A stretch of DNA of 64,000 nt from Silicimonas algicola (GCF_003148765.1 NZ_QGGV01000007.1:62001-126000); one strand, 5' to 3'. Positions 34,932 through 43,680 are shown, counted from the first letter of the stretch. Numbers and translations: made by a program. The notes: generated from the sequence alone by a model not told the origin.

Positions 34932-34946
34932 AATTTGATCATATTT
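34932..34946. promoter_or_regulatory. second TTTGATCA site before aminotransferase gene
   Basis: AATTTGATCATATTT in the 51-base gap between the GntR gene and the aminotransferase gene matches the 34180-34197 palindrome around its centre (TTTGATCAAAT versus TTTGATCATAT) but is imperfect at the edges. It is probably a weaker site for the same regulator. Confidence 0.55.
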
Positions 34947-34972
34947 GCGGCATCACCTCACAGGAGGCCGAC

Positions 34973-36367
34973 ATGCCCTTGACCAACGTCCGTCCGACCG
35001 CCGAACTCCAGGCGCTCGACGCCGCCCACCACATGCATCCCTTCACCGACCAGTCGAGCCTCGCGAAGAAGGGCGCGCGCATCATCGTGCGGGGCGAAGG
35101 CTCGTGGCTGACCGACAGCGAGGGCGAGCGCATCCTCGACGGCATGTCCGGCCTGTGGTGCGTGAACGTGGGCTACGGGCGCGAGCGTCTGGTGCAGGCG
35201 GCCGACCGGCAGATGCGCGAGCTTCCCTACTACAACACCTTCTTCCAGACGACGCACATCCCGGCCATCGACCTTGCCGCCAAGCTCGCCGAGATCTGCC
35301 CCGGCGATCTGAACCACGTCTTCTTCGCGGGCTCGGGCTCCGAGGCGAACGACACCAACCTTCGCATGGTGCGGCATTACTGGGCGCTGAAGGGCAAGCC
35401 GTCCAAGTCCTGGATCATCTCGCGCAAGAATGGGTATCACGGCTCCTCCGTCGGCAGCGGCTCGATGGGAGGGATGGCCGGCATCCACGCGCAGGGCGGT
35501 CTGCCGATCCCCGGCATCCGGCACATCGACCAGCCCTACTGGTATCTCGAAGGCGGCGACGCGAGCCCCGAGGACTTCGGCCGCGCCCGCGCGCGCCAGC
35601 TCGAGACCGCCATCGACGAGATCGGCGAGGACAACGTCGCGGCCTTCATCGCCGAGCCGATCCAGGGCGCGGGCGGCGTCATCATCCCGCCCGAAAACTA
35701 CTGGCCCGAGATCCAGCGCATCTGCGACGAGCGCGAAATCCTCCTGATCTGCGACGAGGTCATCACCGGCTTCGGCCGCACCGGCCACTGGTTCGGCCAT
35801 CAGGCCATCGGCGCGCGGCCCGACATCATCACCATCGCCAAGGGCCTGTCCTCCGGATACCTGCCCATCGGCGGCTCGGTCGTGTCCGACGAGGTGGCCG
35901 AAGTCATCGGCTCGGACGAGTTCAACCACGGCTATACCTATTCCGGCCACCCGGTCGCGGCGGCGGTGGCACTCGAGAACCTGGCGATCATCGAGGAAGA
36001 AAAGCTCGTCCAGCGCGTCCACGACGACGTCGGGCCGTATATCCGCGAGAAGTGGCTGTCGCTTGTCGACCATCCGCTTGTCGGCGAGGCGACCATCGTG
36101 GGCCTCATGGGCTCCATCGCCCTCACCCCGCACAAGCCGTCGCGCGCGCGCTTCGCGTCCGAGGCGGGGACGGTGGGGTACATCTGCCGCGAGTTCAGCT
36201 TCGGCAACAACCTCATCATGCGCCACGTCTACGACCGGATGATCATCGCCCCGCCACTCGTCATCACGCGCGAAGAAATCGACATCCTGATCGAGCGCGT
36301 CTGGAAGACGCTGGACCAGACCCATGCGCGGTTGAAGGACGAGGGGCTGCTGAAGGCGGCGTCCTGA
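34973..36367 (+). CDS. spuC: putrescine--pyruvate aminotransferase, SpuC-like
   Basis: This 464-residue class III aminotransferase would transfer the amino group of putrescine to pyruvate, giving 4-aminobutanal and alanine. The PLP lysine is Lys290 (TIAKGLSSGYLPIG), the PLP-pairing aspartate Asp261 (LLICDEVITGFGRTG), and GSGSEANDTNLRMVRHY binds phosphate. Context (polyamine importer, GntR site) favours putrescine over beta-alanine or taurine, which related enzymes use. AGGAGG precedes the start. Its aldehyde product is the substrate of PatD encoded at 12890. Confidence 0.87.
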   Translation: MPLTNVRPTAELQALDAAHHMHPFTDQSSLAKKGARIIVRGEGSWLTDSEGERILDGMSGLWCVNVGYGRERLVQAADRQMRELPYYNTFFQTTHIPAIDLAAKLAEICPGDLNHVFFAGSGSEANDTNLRMVRHYWALKGKPSKSWIISRKNGYHGSSVGSGSMGGMAGIHAQGGLPIPGIRHIDQPYWYLEGGDASPEDFGRARARQLETAIDEIGEDNVAAFIAEPIQGAGGVIIPPENYWPEIQRICDEREILLICDEVITGFGRTGHWFGHQAIGARPDIITIAKGLSSGYLPIGGSVVSDEVAEVIGSDEFNHGYTYSGHPVAAAVALENLAIIEEEKLVQRVHDDVGPYIREKWLSLVDHPLVGEATIVGLMGSIALTPHKPSRARFASEAGTVGYICREFSFGNNLIMRHVYDRMIIAPPLVITREEIDILIERVWKTLDQTHARLKDEGLLKAAS

Positions 36368-36377
36368 CACGACAAGA

Positions 36378-36397
36378 CCGCCGCATTTCTGCGACGG
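36378..36397. terminator. stem-loop between convergent genes
   Basis: CCGCCGCA and TGCGACGG pair over a TTTC loop with one mismatch, 10 bases after the aminotransferase stop and 21 before the end of the convergent membrane-protein gene. It may terminate from both sides. Confidence 0.45.
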
Positions 36398-36418
36398 CCA
36401 ATTCTCTTCGTTCGGACC

Positions 36419-37630
36419 TCAAGCCGCCAGCGCGGTCTCCTGCCCCGGACCCTGCCTTTCCGACAGGTAGCGGTTCAATCGCCACATGCCCCAGGCCAGC
36501 GGGATCAGGGCGAGGCCGCCCAAGGCCCAGGCCATCGGCTCGTCGCCCATGGTCTCGAAGACCTGGGTATAGCCGTGGATCGCGCCGAAGGTGATCGCAG
36601 CGTTGAAGAGACCTCGCCGGTTGGCGTGCGCCGCCCAGAAGGTCCCGACCGCCAGAAGCGCCGCCCAGACCAGGCTGAACACGTTCTCGGAGATGTAGAG
36701 GAACTGCGCTTCCCAGGCCTCGACCTGGGTCTGGTAGTCGCTCCACTCCATGCCCTCCGTCCAGGTCGGCCCGTCCAGCGCTAGCGAGGCACCCACCTGG
36801 TCGCCCCAAAGCGAGCCGACGAGGAAGGCGAGGTTGCCGACCACGACGGCTAGGATCGCGAGGATCCCGGCATGCCGCGCGAAGCGCTCCCGTCCCTGAC
36901 GCATCACCACGATGCAGACCGCCGTCAAAGCCATCATCTGAAGGATCGTCAGCGTGCTTTCCGGCGAATAGAAGACATACATCGCGTGGAAGTAGTCCGT
37001 CCCGGTGTCGAGCATCTGCGCAAAGGGTACGATGGCCAGCGCCGTCACCAGCCGCACGTCCAGAAGGACACCGGCCGCCAGCAGCAGAAGGAAGGCATAG
37101 CCGTTGACTGCCGCCGCCTCGAGCCCCGAGGCATCCGACATGGCGAAGCCCACGCCCGCGAGGTGCATGGCACCCCCCAGAAGCATCGTCGCGCCCGAGA
37201 CGAAGCGCAGGGTCGCCGACCCCTGGCGGAAGACGACGAACGCGCCGCCCGCAACGGCCGCTCCGGCGATCATCAGGAAGACGTCCGCGTTTTCGGCGTA
37301 AAGGCGCGCGGCCTCGACCCCTGCCCCGCCGATCATCATTCCGGCCCCGATCAGCGCCGAGGCGTTCCCGAGCATCCGGTAGATCTCGCCGCCCTTCAAA
37401 AGGACGGCAGCCCCGGCGATCAGGAAGATCGTCCCGGCGAAGGCGACCGCCCCCGCGCTGCCTAGCCAGAAGATCAGTCCAAGCGTCGCCGCGACGATGC
37501 CGACGCAAAGCACCGAGTTGACCACGAGCGCCACCATCGTCTCGCGCGAGCGGCGCGCGATCTCAGCGGCCTGCGCGGCGTCGATTACTCCCTCCCGCAG
37601 AAGCCGCTCGGTATGCACGACGTGTGTCAT
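36419..37630 (-). CDS. DUF2157-like multi-TM membrane protein
   Basis: This 403-residue protein has a short soluble N-terminal segment (LLREGVIDAAQAAEIARRSR) then about ten hydrophobic segments. The layout, a small helix-turn region followed by paired helices, resembles DUF2157 membrane proteins of unknown function. It stands alone on the minus strand between convergent spuC and the racemase-like gene. Three TGAAC-type palindromes lie immediately upstream, so it appears tightly regulated. No enzymatic motif is visible. Confidence 0.7.
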   Translation of the reverse strand: MTHVVHTERLLREGVIDAAQAAEIARRSRETMVALVVNSVLCVGIVAATLGLIFWLGSAGAVAFAGTIFLIAGAAVLLKGGEIYRMLGNASALIGAGMMIGGAGVEAARLYAENADVFLMIAGAAVAGGAFVVFRQGSATLRFVSGATMLLGGAMHLAGVGFAMSDASGLEAAAVNGYAFLLLLAAGVLLDVRLVTALAIVPFAQMLDTGTDYFHAMYVFYSPESTLTILQMMALTAVCIVVMRQGRERFARHAGILAILAVVVGNLAFLVGSLWGDQVGASLALDGPTWTEGMEWSDYQTQVEAWEAQFLYISENVFSLVWAALLAVGTFWAAHANRRGLFNAAITFGAIHGYTQVFETMGDEPMAWALGGLALIPLAWGMWRLNRYLSERQGPGQETALAA

Positions 37631-37655
37631 TAAAGTGTCCTTTCCCTATCCCGCA

Positions 37656-37725
37656 TGAACATCGTTCACGCAGCTTCATAGCACACGCCTGAACGTCGTT
37701 CAACGAAAAACTTGAACGCCGTTCA
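37656..37725. promoter_or_regulatory. three TGAACnnCGTTCA palindromes
   Basis: TGAACATCGTTCA (37656-37668), TGAACGTCGTTCA (37690-37702) and TGAACGCCGTTCA (37713-37725) lie within 70 bases upstream of the membrane-protein gene. The last two are perfect 6-1-6 palindromes and the first has one mismatch. The third overlaps the stop codon of the racemase-like gene. They look like an operator array for a TetR-type repressor. The half-site resembles that of the palindrome at 30121. Confidence 0.7.
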
Positions 37726-38448
37726 GTGGAGGTCTACCGACCACCGGCGCGGCCTGATCGCGCCCTGGAACCAGTTCACGAAGGTGACCATGGAAAAGAC
37801 AGGAAGACCCGTCGCGCTTCGGATCGCCGAGGCGTAGGGCGTCATGTTGGTGCATTCGAGAACGATCGCGCCGATCTCGGGATTGGCCCGGACCAGCGCC
37901 ATCGCCGCCGATACGTTGTCTTCCTCGGCCAGGGCCGGATCCAGATCCGGTGCATCGCCAAGGATCGCCTCGGTGAAGTGTGCCCCACCCTCTGTCGTCC
38001 CGATGGGCGTCCCCTCGGGCACCCCCGCCGCCGCGAGGTGGCCCGGCGTCAGCGTCGAGCGCGAGATGGTCAGCACCCCCGCCCTCTTCCCTTTCGGCAG
38101 CATCGCATTGACCGCCCTCACCTGCATCAGCGAGGAGGTCAGGACCGGGATCGACACCGAAGACGCAAGCTCCTCCTGGAACAGGGCCAGAAACCCGCAA
38201 TTCGTCGTGATCCCGTCCGCCCCGTCCGCCTCCAGCGACCGCGCCGCCTCGATGAACGCGGGCAAGAGCCCCTCGCCGCCCTTGCGCACCACTCGGTCGG
38301 GCGAGGCGTCCCGCACGACCCGATACAGCACCGGGAAGTCCCAGGTCCCCGCGTTCCCCATGTCGCCCAGGATGCGGGGGAACCGCGCCTCCAGCATCAG
38401 GATCCCCACCGATGCCCCATAGACCGCCTTGCCGCCCGTGATCCGCAT
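37723..38448 (-). CDS. Asp/Glu/hydantoin racemase-superfamily protein
   Basis: This is a 241-residue cytoplasmic protein of the cofactor-independent racemase superfamily. Two catalytic-type cysteines are present, Cys84 (TTNCGFLALF) and Cys199 (VLECTNMTPYA), as expected for two-base racemization. Maleate isomerase and decarboxylase relatives share this fold. It is divergent from a DadA-like oxidase gene across 100 bases, which would fit interconversion of D- and L-forms of an imported amino acid or related compound. Confidence 0.82.
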   Translation of the reverse strand: MRITGGKAVYGASVGILMLEARFPRILGDMGNAGTWDFPVLYRVVRDASPDRVVRKGGEGLLPAFIEAARSLEADGADGITTNCGFLALFQEELASSVSIPVLTSSLMQVRAVNAMLPKGKRAGVLTISRSTLTPGHLAAAGVPEGTPIGTTEGGAHFTEAILGDAPDLDPALAEEDNVSAAMALVRANPEIGAIVLECTNMTPYASAIRSATGLPVFSMVTFVNWFQGAIRPRRWSVDLH

Positions 38449-38548
38449 ATGCGCCTCCCTCGTCGGCGCGAGACTGCCCCAAGCCCTTCCCGCTTAAAAG
38501 GAATTGTCGCGGCCCGTGCGATGGGGCAGGCTCGCCGCCGGGGGACAG

Positions 38549-39814
38549 ATGAATCAGGGCAACACACCGTCGGAGAAGCGGACCGTCGCGATCGTGGGCG
38601 CGGGCATCGTCGGCGTCTCGACCGCGATCTGGTGCCTCCGCGACGGGCACGACGTGATCCTCGTCGACCGCAAGGGTCCCGCCGAGGGCGCGAGCCACGG
38701 CAACGGCGGCGTCCTCGCCTCCTGCTCGATCATCCCCGTCACCGTTCCGGGCCTTCTCCGCAAGGCGCCCCGGATGCTCCTCGACCCCAATCAGCCTCTG
38801 TTCCTGAAGTGGGGCTACCTGCCCCGCCTCGCACCCTGGCTGCGCAGCTATCTCTCGAACGGCACCGTCGCAGGCGTCGAGCGCCGCGCGGCGGCACTGC
38901 ACCCGATCATCGGGGACAGCCTCGCCGACCACCAGGCGCTCGCGCAGGGCACCGGAGCGGAAGGCTGGATCGTCCCGTCGGACTACGTGTTCCTCTACGA
39001 CACCCGCGCCATGTACGAGGGCGACGCCTTCGGCTGGAACATCCGCCGCCGTCACGGCATCGAATGGGAGGTGTTGGAAGGCGACGCCCTTCGCGCCTAC
39101 GACCCCGCCCTCGGTCCGCGCTTCCAGCTTGCCGCACGCTGCGGCGATCACGGCCGGATCGCCGACCCGGGCCGCTACGTAAAGGACCTGGCACAGCACG
39201 CCGTCGCCCAAGGCGCGCGTCTCGTCATCGGGGACGCCACCGACGTCGCCCGCGAAGACGGCCGCGTCGCAGGCCTCCGCGTCAGCGGCGAAACGATCCC
39301 CTGCGACGCCGTCGTGCTGGCGGCTGGCGCATGGTCCAAGGGCCTCGCGCAGAAACTCGGCGTCACCGTCCCCCTTGAAAGCGAGCGCGGCTATCACCTC
39401 GAGCTCTGGGAGCCCTCGGTGATGCCCCGCGCGCCCGTGATGGTCGCGAGCGGAAAGTTCGTCGCCACCCCGATGGAGGGCCGCATCCGCCTTGCCGGCG
39501 TCGTCGAGTTCGGCGGCCTCGACGCGCCCGCCTCCCGCGCGCCCTTCCGCCTGCTGGAAAGGAACATCCGCGCCGCCATGCCCGGCCTGACCTGGAAGCG
39601 CACCGTCGAATGGATGGGCCACCGCCCCTCGGTCGCCGACTCGATCCCGCTGATCGGCGAGGTTCCCGGCACCGAAGGCGCCTACTTCGGCTTCGGACAC
39701 GACCACGTCGGCCTCACCGGAGGCCCGAAAACCGGGCAGATCCTGTCCCGCCTGATCTCGGGACGGCGGCCCAACATTGACCTTTCGCCCTATTCGCCTG
39801 CACGTTTCACCTGA
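38549..39814 (+). CDS. D-amino acid dehydrogenase-like FAD oxidoreductase
   Basis: This 421-residue DAO/DadA-type flavoprotein has the FAD motif VAIVGAGIVGVSTAIW near residue 13 and DadA-like features (GASHGNGGVLASCSI, VLAAGAWSKGLAQKLG, ERGYHLEL, WMGHRPSVADSIPLIG, FGHDHVGLTGGP). The ATG at 38549 is used; upstream in-frame codons from 38504 add unrelated residues. It is the first gene before a TRAP transporter (30 bases), so it probably oxidises the imported substrate or a product. The substrate could be a D-amino acid, an N-methyl amino acid or hydroxyproline-type amine. Confidence 0.85.
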   Translation: MNQGNTPSEKRTVAIVGAGIVGVSTAIWCLRDGHDVILVDRKGPAEGASHGNGGVLASCSIIPVTVPGLLRKAPRMLLDPNQPLFLKWGYLPRLAPWLRSYLSNGTVAGVERRAAALHPIIGDSLADHQALAQGTGAEGWIVPSDYVFLYDTRAMYEGDAFGWNIRRRHGIEWEVLEGDALRAYDPALGPRFQLAARCGDHGRIADPGRYVKDLAQHAVAQGARLVIGDATDVAREDGRVAGLRVSGETIPCDAVVLAAGAWSKGLAQKLGVTVPLESERGYHLELWEPSVMPRAPVMVASGKFVATPMEGRIRLAGVVEFGGLDAPASRAPFRLLERNIRAAMPGLTWKRTVEWMGHRPSVADSIPLIGEVPGTEGAYFGFGHDHVGLTGGPKTGQILSRLISGRRPNIDLSPYSPARFT

Positions 39815-39844
39815 ACCAACAAGAACCAACCGGGAGACACCAAG

Positions 39845-40807
39845 ATGAAGACATTCGCCACAATGACGGCGGTGACGGCACTGACAGCCGGCGCGGCCTT
39901 TGCCGAGACCTGGGACATGCCGCTGGCCTATCCCGCGACCAACTTCCACACCGAGACCGCCCAGGGCTTCGCCGACTGCGTCCGCGACGCGACGAGCGGA
40001 GAGATCGACATCCAGACCCACCCGAACGGCTCGCTCTTCCCGGGCGGCGACATCAAGCGCGCGGTCCAGACCGGACAGGCCCTGATCGGTGAGCGTCTCC
40101 TGTCGGCCCACGCCAACGAGAACGCGCTCTTCGGCTACGACTCGATCCCCTTCCTCGCCACCTCCTTCGACGACAGCGTCAAGCTGAACGAGGCCGCGCA
40201 ACCCGCACTGGAGGAGCTTCTGGCCAGCCAGAACCTGCACTACCTCTACTCGGTGCCGTGGCCGCCGCAGGGTCTCTATGCGAAGAAGGAGATCAACTCC
40301 GCCGCCGACCTCGAAGGCGTGAAGTTCCGCGCCTACAACGCCGCCACCGCGCGGCTGGCCGAGCTCGCCAAGATGCAGCCCGTCCAGATCGAGGCCGCCG
40401 AACTCAGCCAGGCGCTGGCCACGGGTGTCGCGGAAAGCTTCGTCTCCTCCGGCTCGACCGGCTACGACGAGAAGGTGTGGGAGCACCTGACCCACTTCTA
40501 TCAGGTCGACGCCTGGCTTCCGCGCAACACGATCTTCGTCAACCTCGACGCCTGGAACGGCCTCTCGGAAGAGAACAAGACCGCCATGTCCGACTGCGCC
40601 GCGACCGCGGCCGAGACCGGCCTCGCCAAGTCGAAGGAACTGACCCAGTTCTACCTCGACGGCCTGGCCGAGGGCGGCATGACCGTGGCGCCTCCGGGCG
40701 ACCAGCTCCGTACCGACTTCATGGGCTTCGGCGAGACCATGACGACCGAATGGCTCGAAGCCACGGGCGAGCAGGGCCAGTCCATCGTCGACGGCTTCAA
40801 GAACTGA
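39845..40807 (+). CDS. TRAP transporter solute-binding protein, DctP-type
   Basis: This 320-residue periplasmic protein has a signal peptide of about 20 residues (MKTFATMTAVTALTAGAAFA). The mature protein carries the DctP pattern including GVKFRAYNAAT, whose arginine usually binds the substrate carboxylate, and GATGVAESFVSS-like (ALATGVAESFVSSGSTGYDE). Three genes of a complete TRAP system follow. The ligand should carry a carboxylate, and the oxidase and racemase neighbours suggest an amino acid derivative. Confidence 0.9.
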   Translation: MKTFATMTAVTALTAGAAFAETWDMPLAYPATNFHTETAQGFADCVRDATSGEIDIQTHPNGSLFPGGDIKRAVQTGQALIGERLLSAHANENALFGYDSIPFLATSFDDSVKLNEAAQPALEELLASQNLHYLYSVPWPPQGLYAKKEINSAADLEGVKFRAYNAATARLAELAKMQPVQIEAAELSQALATGVAESFVSSGSTGYDEKVWEHLTHFYQVDAWLPRNTIFVNLDAWNGLSEENKTAMSDCAATAAETGLAKSKELTQFYLDGLAEGGMTVAPPGDQLRTDFMGFGETMTTEWLEATGEQGQSIVDGFKN

Positions 40808-40816
40808 TCGCCAACT

Positions 40817-40846
40817 TTCCCGGGCCGGCACGTCCCGGCCCGGGAA
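40817..40846 (+). other. intercistronic stem-loop after TRAP binding-protein gene
   Basis: A perfect 12-base-pair stem (TTCCCGGGCCGG with CCGGCCCGGGAA) with a 6-base loop starts nine bases after the dctP stop. It is the strongest of the five hairpins that follow binding-protein genes in the window. Confidence 0.68.
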
Positions 40847-40882
40847 CACCGCAGCACACGCCTCGAGAGGGTCCGCCCGTGC

Positions 40883-40903
40883 TTCATCTCGTCCCAAATA
40901 CGC
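40883..40903 (+). repeat. intergenic repeat, copy 2
   Basis: TCATCTCGTCCCAAATACGC at 40884-40903 differs from the 55318-55337 core at a few positions. It lies between dctP and dctQ, after the hairpin and 31 bases before the dctQ start. Confidence 0.6.
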
Positions 40904-40934
40904 ATGGCGCGTCCCTGATCGCGAAGACCGCCGG

Positions 40935-41456
40935 ATGAAAACTCTCCGCCGCGCCCTCGACGGGCTCTACCTCGGCTGCGCGATCCTCGCTGCGCTTTTC
41001 CTCGTCGCGATGCTCCTCATCATCGTGGCCCAGATGGTCGCGCGCTGGACCGGCGTCACCTTCCCCGGCGCGGCCTCATACGCCGGTTACTGCATGGCCT
41101 CGGCCTCGTTTCTCGCCTTCGCGAACGCACTGAACCGGGGCGCGCACATTCGCGTGGGGCTTCTCCTTACCGCCGTCGGACGCTACCGTCGCTGGCTCGA
41201 GCTCTGGTGCTTCGCCATCGGCGCGACGGCGGCCTGGTTTCTCGCCCGCTACGCCGTCAACCTCGTCCTGTGGTCGCACCAGCTTGGCGACGTGAGCCAG
41301 GGCCAGGACGCGACACCCCTGTGGATCCCGCAATCCGCCATGGCGCTCGGCGCGGTCGTCTTCGCCATCGCGCTGACCGACCACCTCCTGCGCATCATCT
41401 TCGCGGGTGACCACGGTATCGCCGCCGAACTCGCCGGAGAAGGATCGACCGAATGA
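40935..41456 (+). CDS. TRAP transporter small permease, DctQ-type
   Basis: This is a 173-residue four-helix membrane subunit (LYLGCAILAALFLVAMLLII, AGYCMASASFLAFANALNRG, then two more). AHIRVGLLL is the family's typical loop after helix two. It overlaps dctM by four bases (ATGA) and follows dctP after a 127-base gap holding a hairpin and a repeat copy. It forms the membrane complex with the DctM subunit. Confidence 0.9.
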   Translation: MKTLRRALDGLYLGCAILAALFLVAMLLIIVAQMVARWTGVTFPGAASYAGYCMASASFLAFANALNRGAHIRVGLLLTAVGRYRRWLELWCFAIGATAAWFLARYAVNLVLWSHQLGDVSQGQDATPLWIPQSAMALGAVVFAIALTDHLLRIIFAGDHGIAAELAGEGSTE

Positions 41457-42766
41457 GCGACCTCTACGCCATCGGCATCTTCCTCTTCGTCCTCTTCCTC
41501 CTCCTCGGCTCCGGCGTCTGGGTCGGTCTCGCCCTTCTCGGCGTCGCCTGGGTAGGCATGGAGCTTTTCACTTCGCGTCCCGTCGGCGACGCGATGGCGA
41601 CCATCATCTGGACGGCCTCGTCATCCTGGACTCTGACCGCGCTGCCGCTCTTCATCTGGATGGGTGAAATTCTCTACCGGACAAGGTTGTCCGAGGACAT
41701 GTTCCGCGGCCTCAGCCCCTGGATGGCTCGCCTCCCCGGAGGCCTCGTCCACACCAACATCGTCGGCTGCACCGTCTTCGCCGCCGTCTCGGGCTCGTCG
41801 GCCGCGACGCTGACCACCGTCGGCAAGATGTCCATCCCCGAGCTTCGCGCCCGCGAATACCCCGAGCGCATGATCATCGGCACGCTGGCGGGCGCGGCGA
41901 CGCTCGGCCTGATGATCCCGCCGTCGCTCACGCTGATCGTCTATGGCGTGACGGTGCGGGAATCGATCTCGAAGCTCTTCATGGCGGGTGTCTTTCCGGG
42001 CCTCGTCCTGGCGCTCATGTTCATGGTCTACGTCGCCGTCGCCTCGTCGCTCTCGTCCAACTTCAACCCGAAGCCCGAGCCCTACATGAGCTTCATGGCC
42101 AAGGTCCGGAACTCGCGCTTCCTGATCCCGGTGGTCTGCCTGATCGTCGTCGTCATCGGCTCGATGTACATGGGCTTCGCCACCGCGACCGAGGCAGCGG
42201 CCTTCGGCGTCATCGGCTCGCTCGTTCTCGCCGCGACGCAGGGCTCGCTGACCTGGAGCACCTTCACCGAAAGCCTCATGGGCGCCACCCGCACCTCGGC
42301 CATGATCGCGCTGATCCTCGCGGGGGCGGCCTTCCTGTCGCTGTCGATGGGCTTCACCGGCCTGCCGCGCGGCCTCGCGGACCTGATCGGCTCGTGGGAG
42401 CTGACGCGCTTCCAGCTCCTGATGGCGCTCCTCGTCTTCTACATCGTCCTCGGCTGCTTCCTCGATGGCATCTCGTCCGTGGTCCTGACGATGGCCGTCG
42501 TGGAACCGATGATCCGCGAGGCCGGCATCGACATCGTGTGGTTCGGCATCTTCATCGTCGTGGTGGTCGAGATGGCGCAGATCACGCCGCCCATCGGTTT
42601 CAACCTCTTCGTCCTGCAAGGCATGACCGGCCACGAGATGAGCTTCATCGCCCGCGCCGCAATCCCGATGTTCTTCATCATGGTGCTGATGGTCTTCATC
42701 CTCATCGCCTTCCCCGAACTGGCCACCTGGCTGCCCGAGAACATACGCCAGCGGCCCGGGGGGTGA
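41453..42766 (+). CDS. TRAP transporter large permease, DctM-type
   Basis: This 437-residue large TRAP permease has twelve or so hydrophobic segments, with the family signatures GCTVFAAVSGSSAATLTTVG and GTLAGAATLGLMIPPSLTLI. Length is normal for the family. It is coupled to dctQ and overlaps the following membrane-protein gene as GTGA. It would use a sodium gradient to import the DctP-bound carboxylate. Confidence 0.92.
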   Translation: MSDLYAIGIFLFVLFLLLGSGVWVGLALLGVAWVGMELFTSRPVGDAMATIIWTASSSWTLTALPLFIWMGEILYRTRLSEDMFRGLSPWMARLPGGLVHTNIVGCTVFAAVSGSSAATLTTVGKMSIPELRAREYPERMIIGTLAGAATLGLMIPPSLTLIVYGVTVRESISKLFMAGVFPGLVLALMFMVYVAVASSLSSNFNPKPEPYMSFMAKVRNSRFLIPVVCLIVVVIGSMYMGFATATEAAAFGVIGSLVLAATQGSLTWSTFTESLMGATRTSAMIALILAGAAFLSLSMGFTGLPRGLADLIGSWELTRFQLLMALLVFYIVLGCFLDGISSVVLTMAVVEPMIREAGIDIVWFGIFIVVVVEMAQITPPIGFNLFVLQGMTGHEMSFIARAAIPMFFIMVLMVFILIAFPELATWLPENIRQRPGG

Positions 42767-43680
42767 TCCTCGTACCCTTGCATCTGGCGGCCCGGCACGG
42801 CCGTCTCCTGCTGGTGGCCGGCCTCCTTGCCGGGCTGACGCTCCCCGCTCTGGCGAGCGAGGTGCGTGACGTTCTTCCTGCCCTCGTCGGCGGCATCCTC
42901 TTCCTCGCCGCGCTCCGCATCGGGCCGCGCGCCGCCCTCGGCAACTTGGGCGACATCCGCCGGACGCTCGCCCTCTCGGCTGTCTTCCAGCTCGTCCTGC
43001 CGCTCACCGCCCTCGGCCTCGCCACCGCCCTCGGCGTCGCGGACCGGCCCCTCGCGCTCGGCCTGATCCTGATGCTGACGGCGCCGTCCATCACCGGCAG
43101 CCCGAACTTTTCGGCCCTCATGGGCTACGACCCTGCCCCCCCGATGCGGCTCCTCGCCCTCGGCACGGCGCTCTTCCCCCTCACGGCGCTCCCGATCCTC
43201 TGGGGCCTCCCCACGCTCGGAGACCCTTCCGAGGTCATCGCCGCCGCCCTTCGCCTTCTCGTCGTGATCTTCGGCGCGACCGGGGCGGGCTTCGCCCTCC
43301 GCGCGCTCCTGCCGCCGCTCGCGCCCGACAGGATCCGCGCCCTCGACGGTCTCAGCGCCATCGCCCTCGCCGTCCTCGTCGTGGGGCTCATGTCCGCCCT
43401 CGGCCCGGCCCTTCTCGACACGCCCGCGCGGGTTCTCGGCTGGCTCGCCATCGCCACCGCCGCCAACCTCGGCCTCCAGGTCGCGGCTTGGGCGCTTGGC
43501 CTCAAACCGGGCGAAAGCCTCGTGGCCGGCAACCGCAACATCGCGCTCTTCCTCGTGGCGCTCCCACCCGAGACGACCGCGCCGCTTTTGATCTTCATCG
43601 GCTGCTACCAGGTGCCGATGTACCTCACACCCTACCTCATGGCGCCGCTCTATAACCGCGCCAGAGCTTCTTCTGTCTGA
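42763..43680 (+). CDS. BASS-like multi-TM membrane protein
   Basis: This 305-residue protein with about nine or ten membrane segments starts at a GTG at 42763 that overlaps the dctM stop, with a run of G as ribosome site. Features such as LALGLILMLTAPSITGSPNF and GNRNIALFLVALPPET resemble the bile acid:sodium symporter fold (GNxN-type unwound helix). It may be a second transporter or exporter for the same substrate family. Assignment to BASS is tentative. Confidence 0.68.
   Translation: MILVPLHLAARHGRLLLVAGLLAGLTLPALASEVRDVLPALVGGILFLAALRIGPRAALGNLGDIRRTLALSAVFQLVLPLTALGLATALGVADRPLALGLILMLTAPSITGSPNFSALMGYDPAPPMRLLALGTALFPLTALPILWGLPTLGDPSEVIAAALRLLVVIFGATGAGFALRALLPPLAPDRIRALDGLSAIALAVLVVGLMSALGPALLDTPARVLGWLAIATAANLGLQVAAWALGLKPGESLVAGNRNIALFLVALPPETTAPLLIFIGCYQVPMYLTPYLMAPLYNRARASSV

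Noticed and set aside
37656-37725. SOS (LexA) boxes
   Set aside because: The alphaproteobacterial SOS box is the direct repeat GTTC-N7-GTTC, whereas these are inverted GAAC-N3-GTTC repeats, and no direct repeat at that spacing is present.
37700-40897. A 1065-codon minus-strand open frame
   Set aside because: It runs antisense through the DadA-like and dctP genes and has no domain; the plus-strand products are well-known families with a signal peptide and FAD motif in place.
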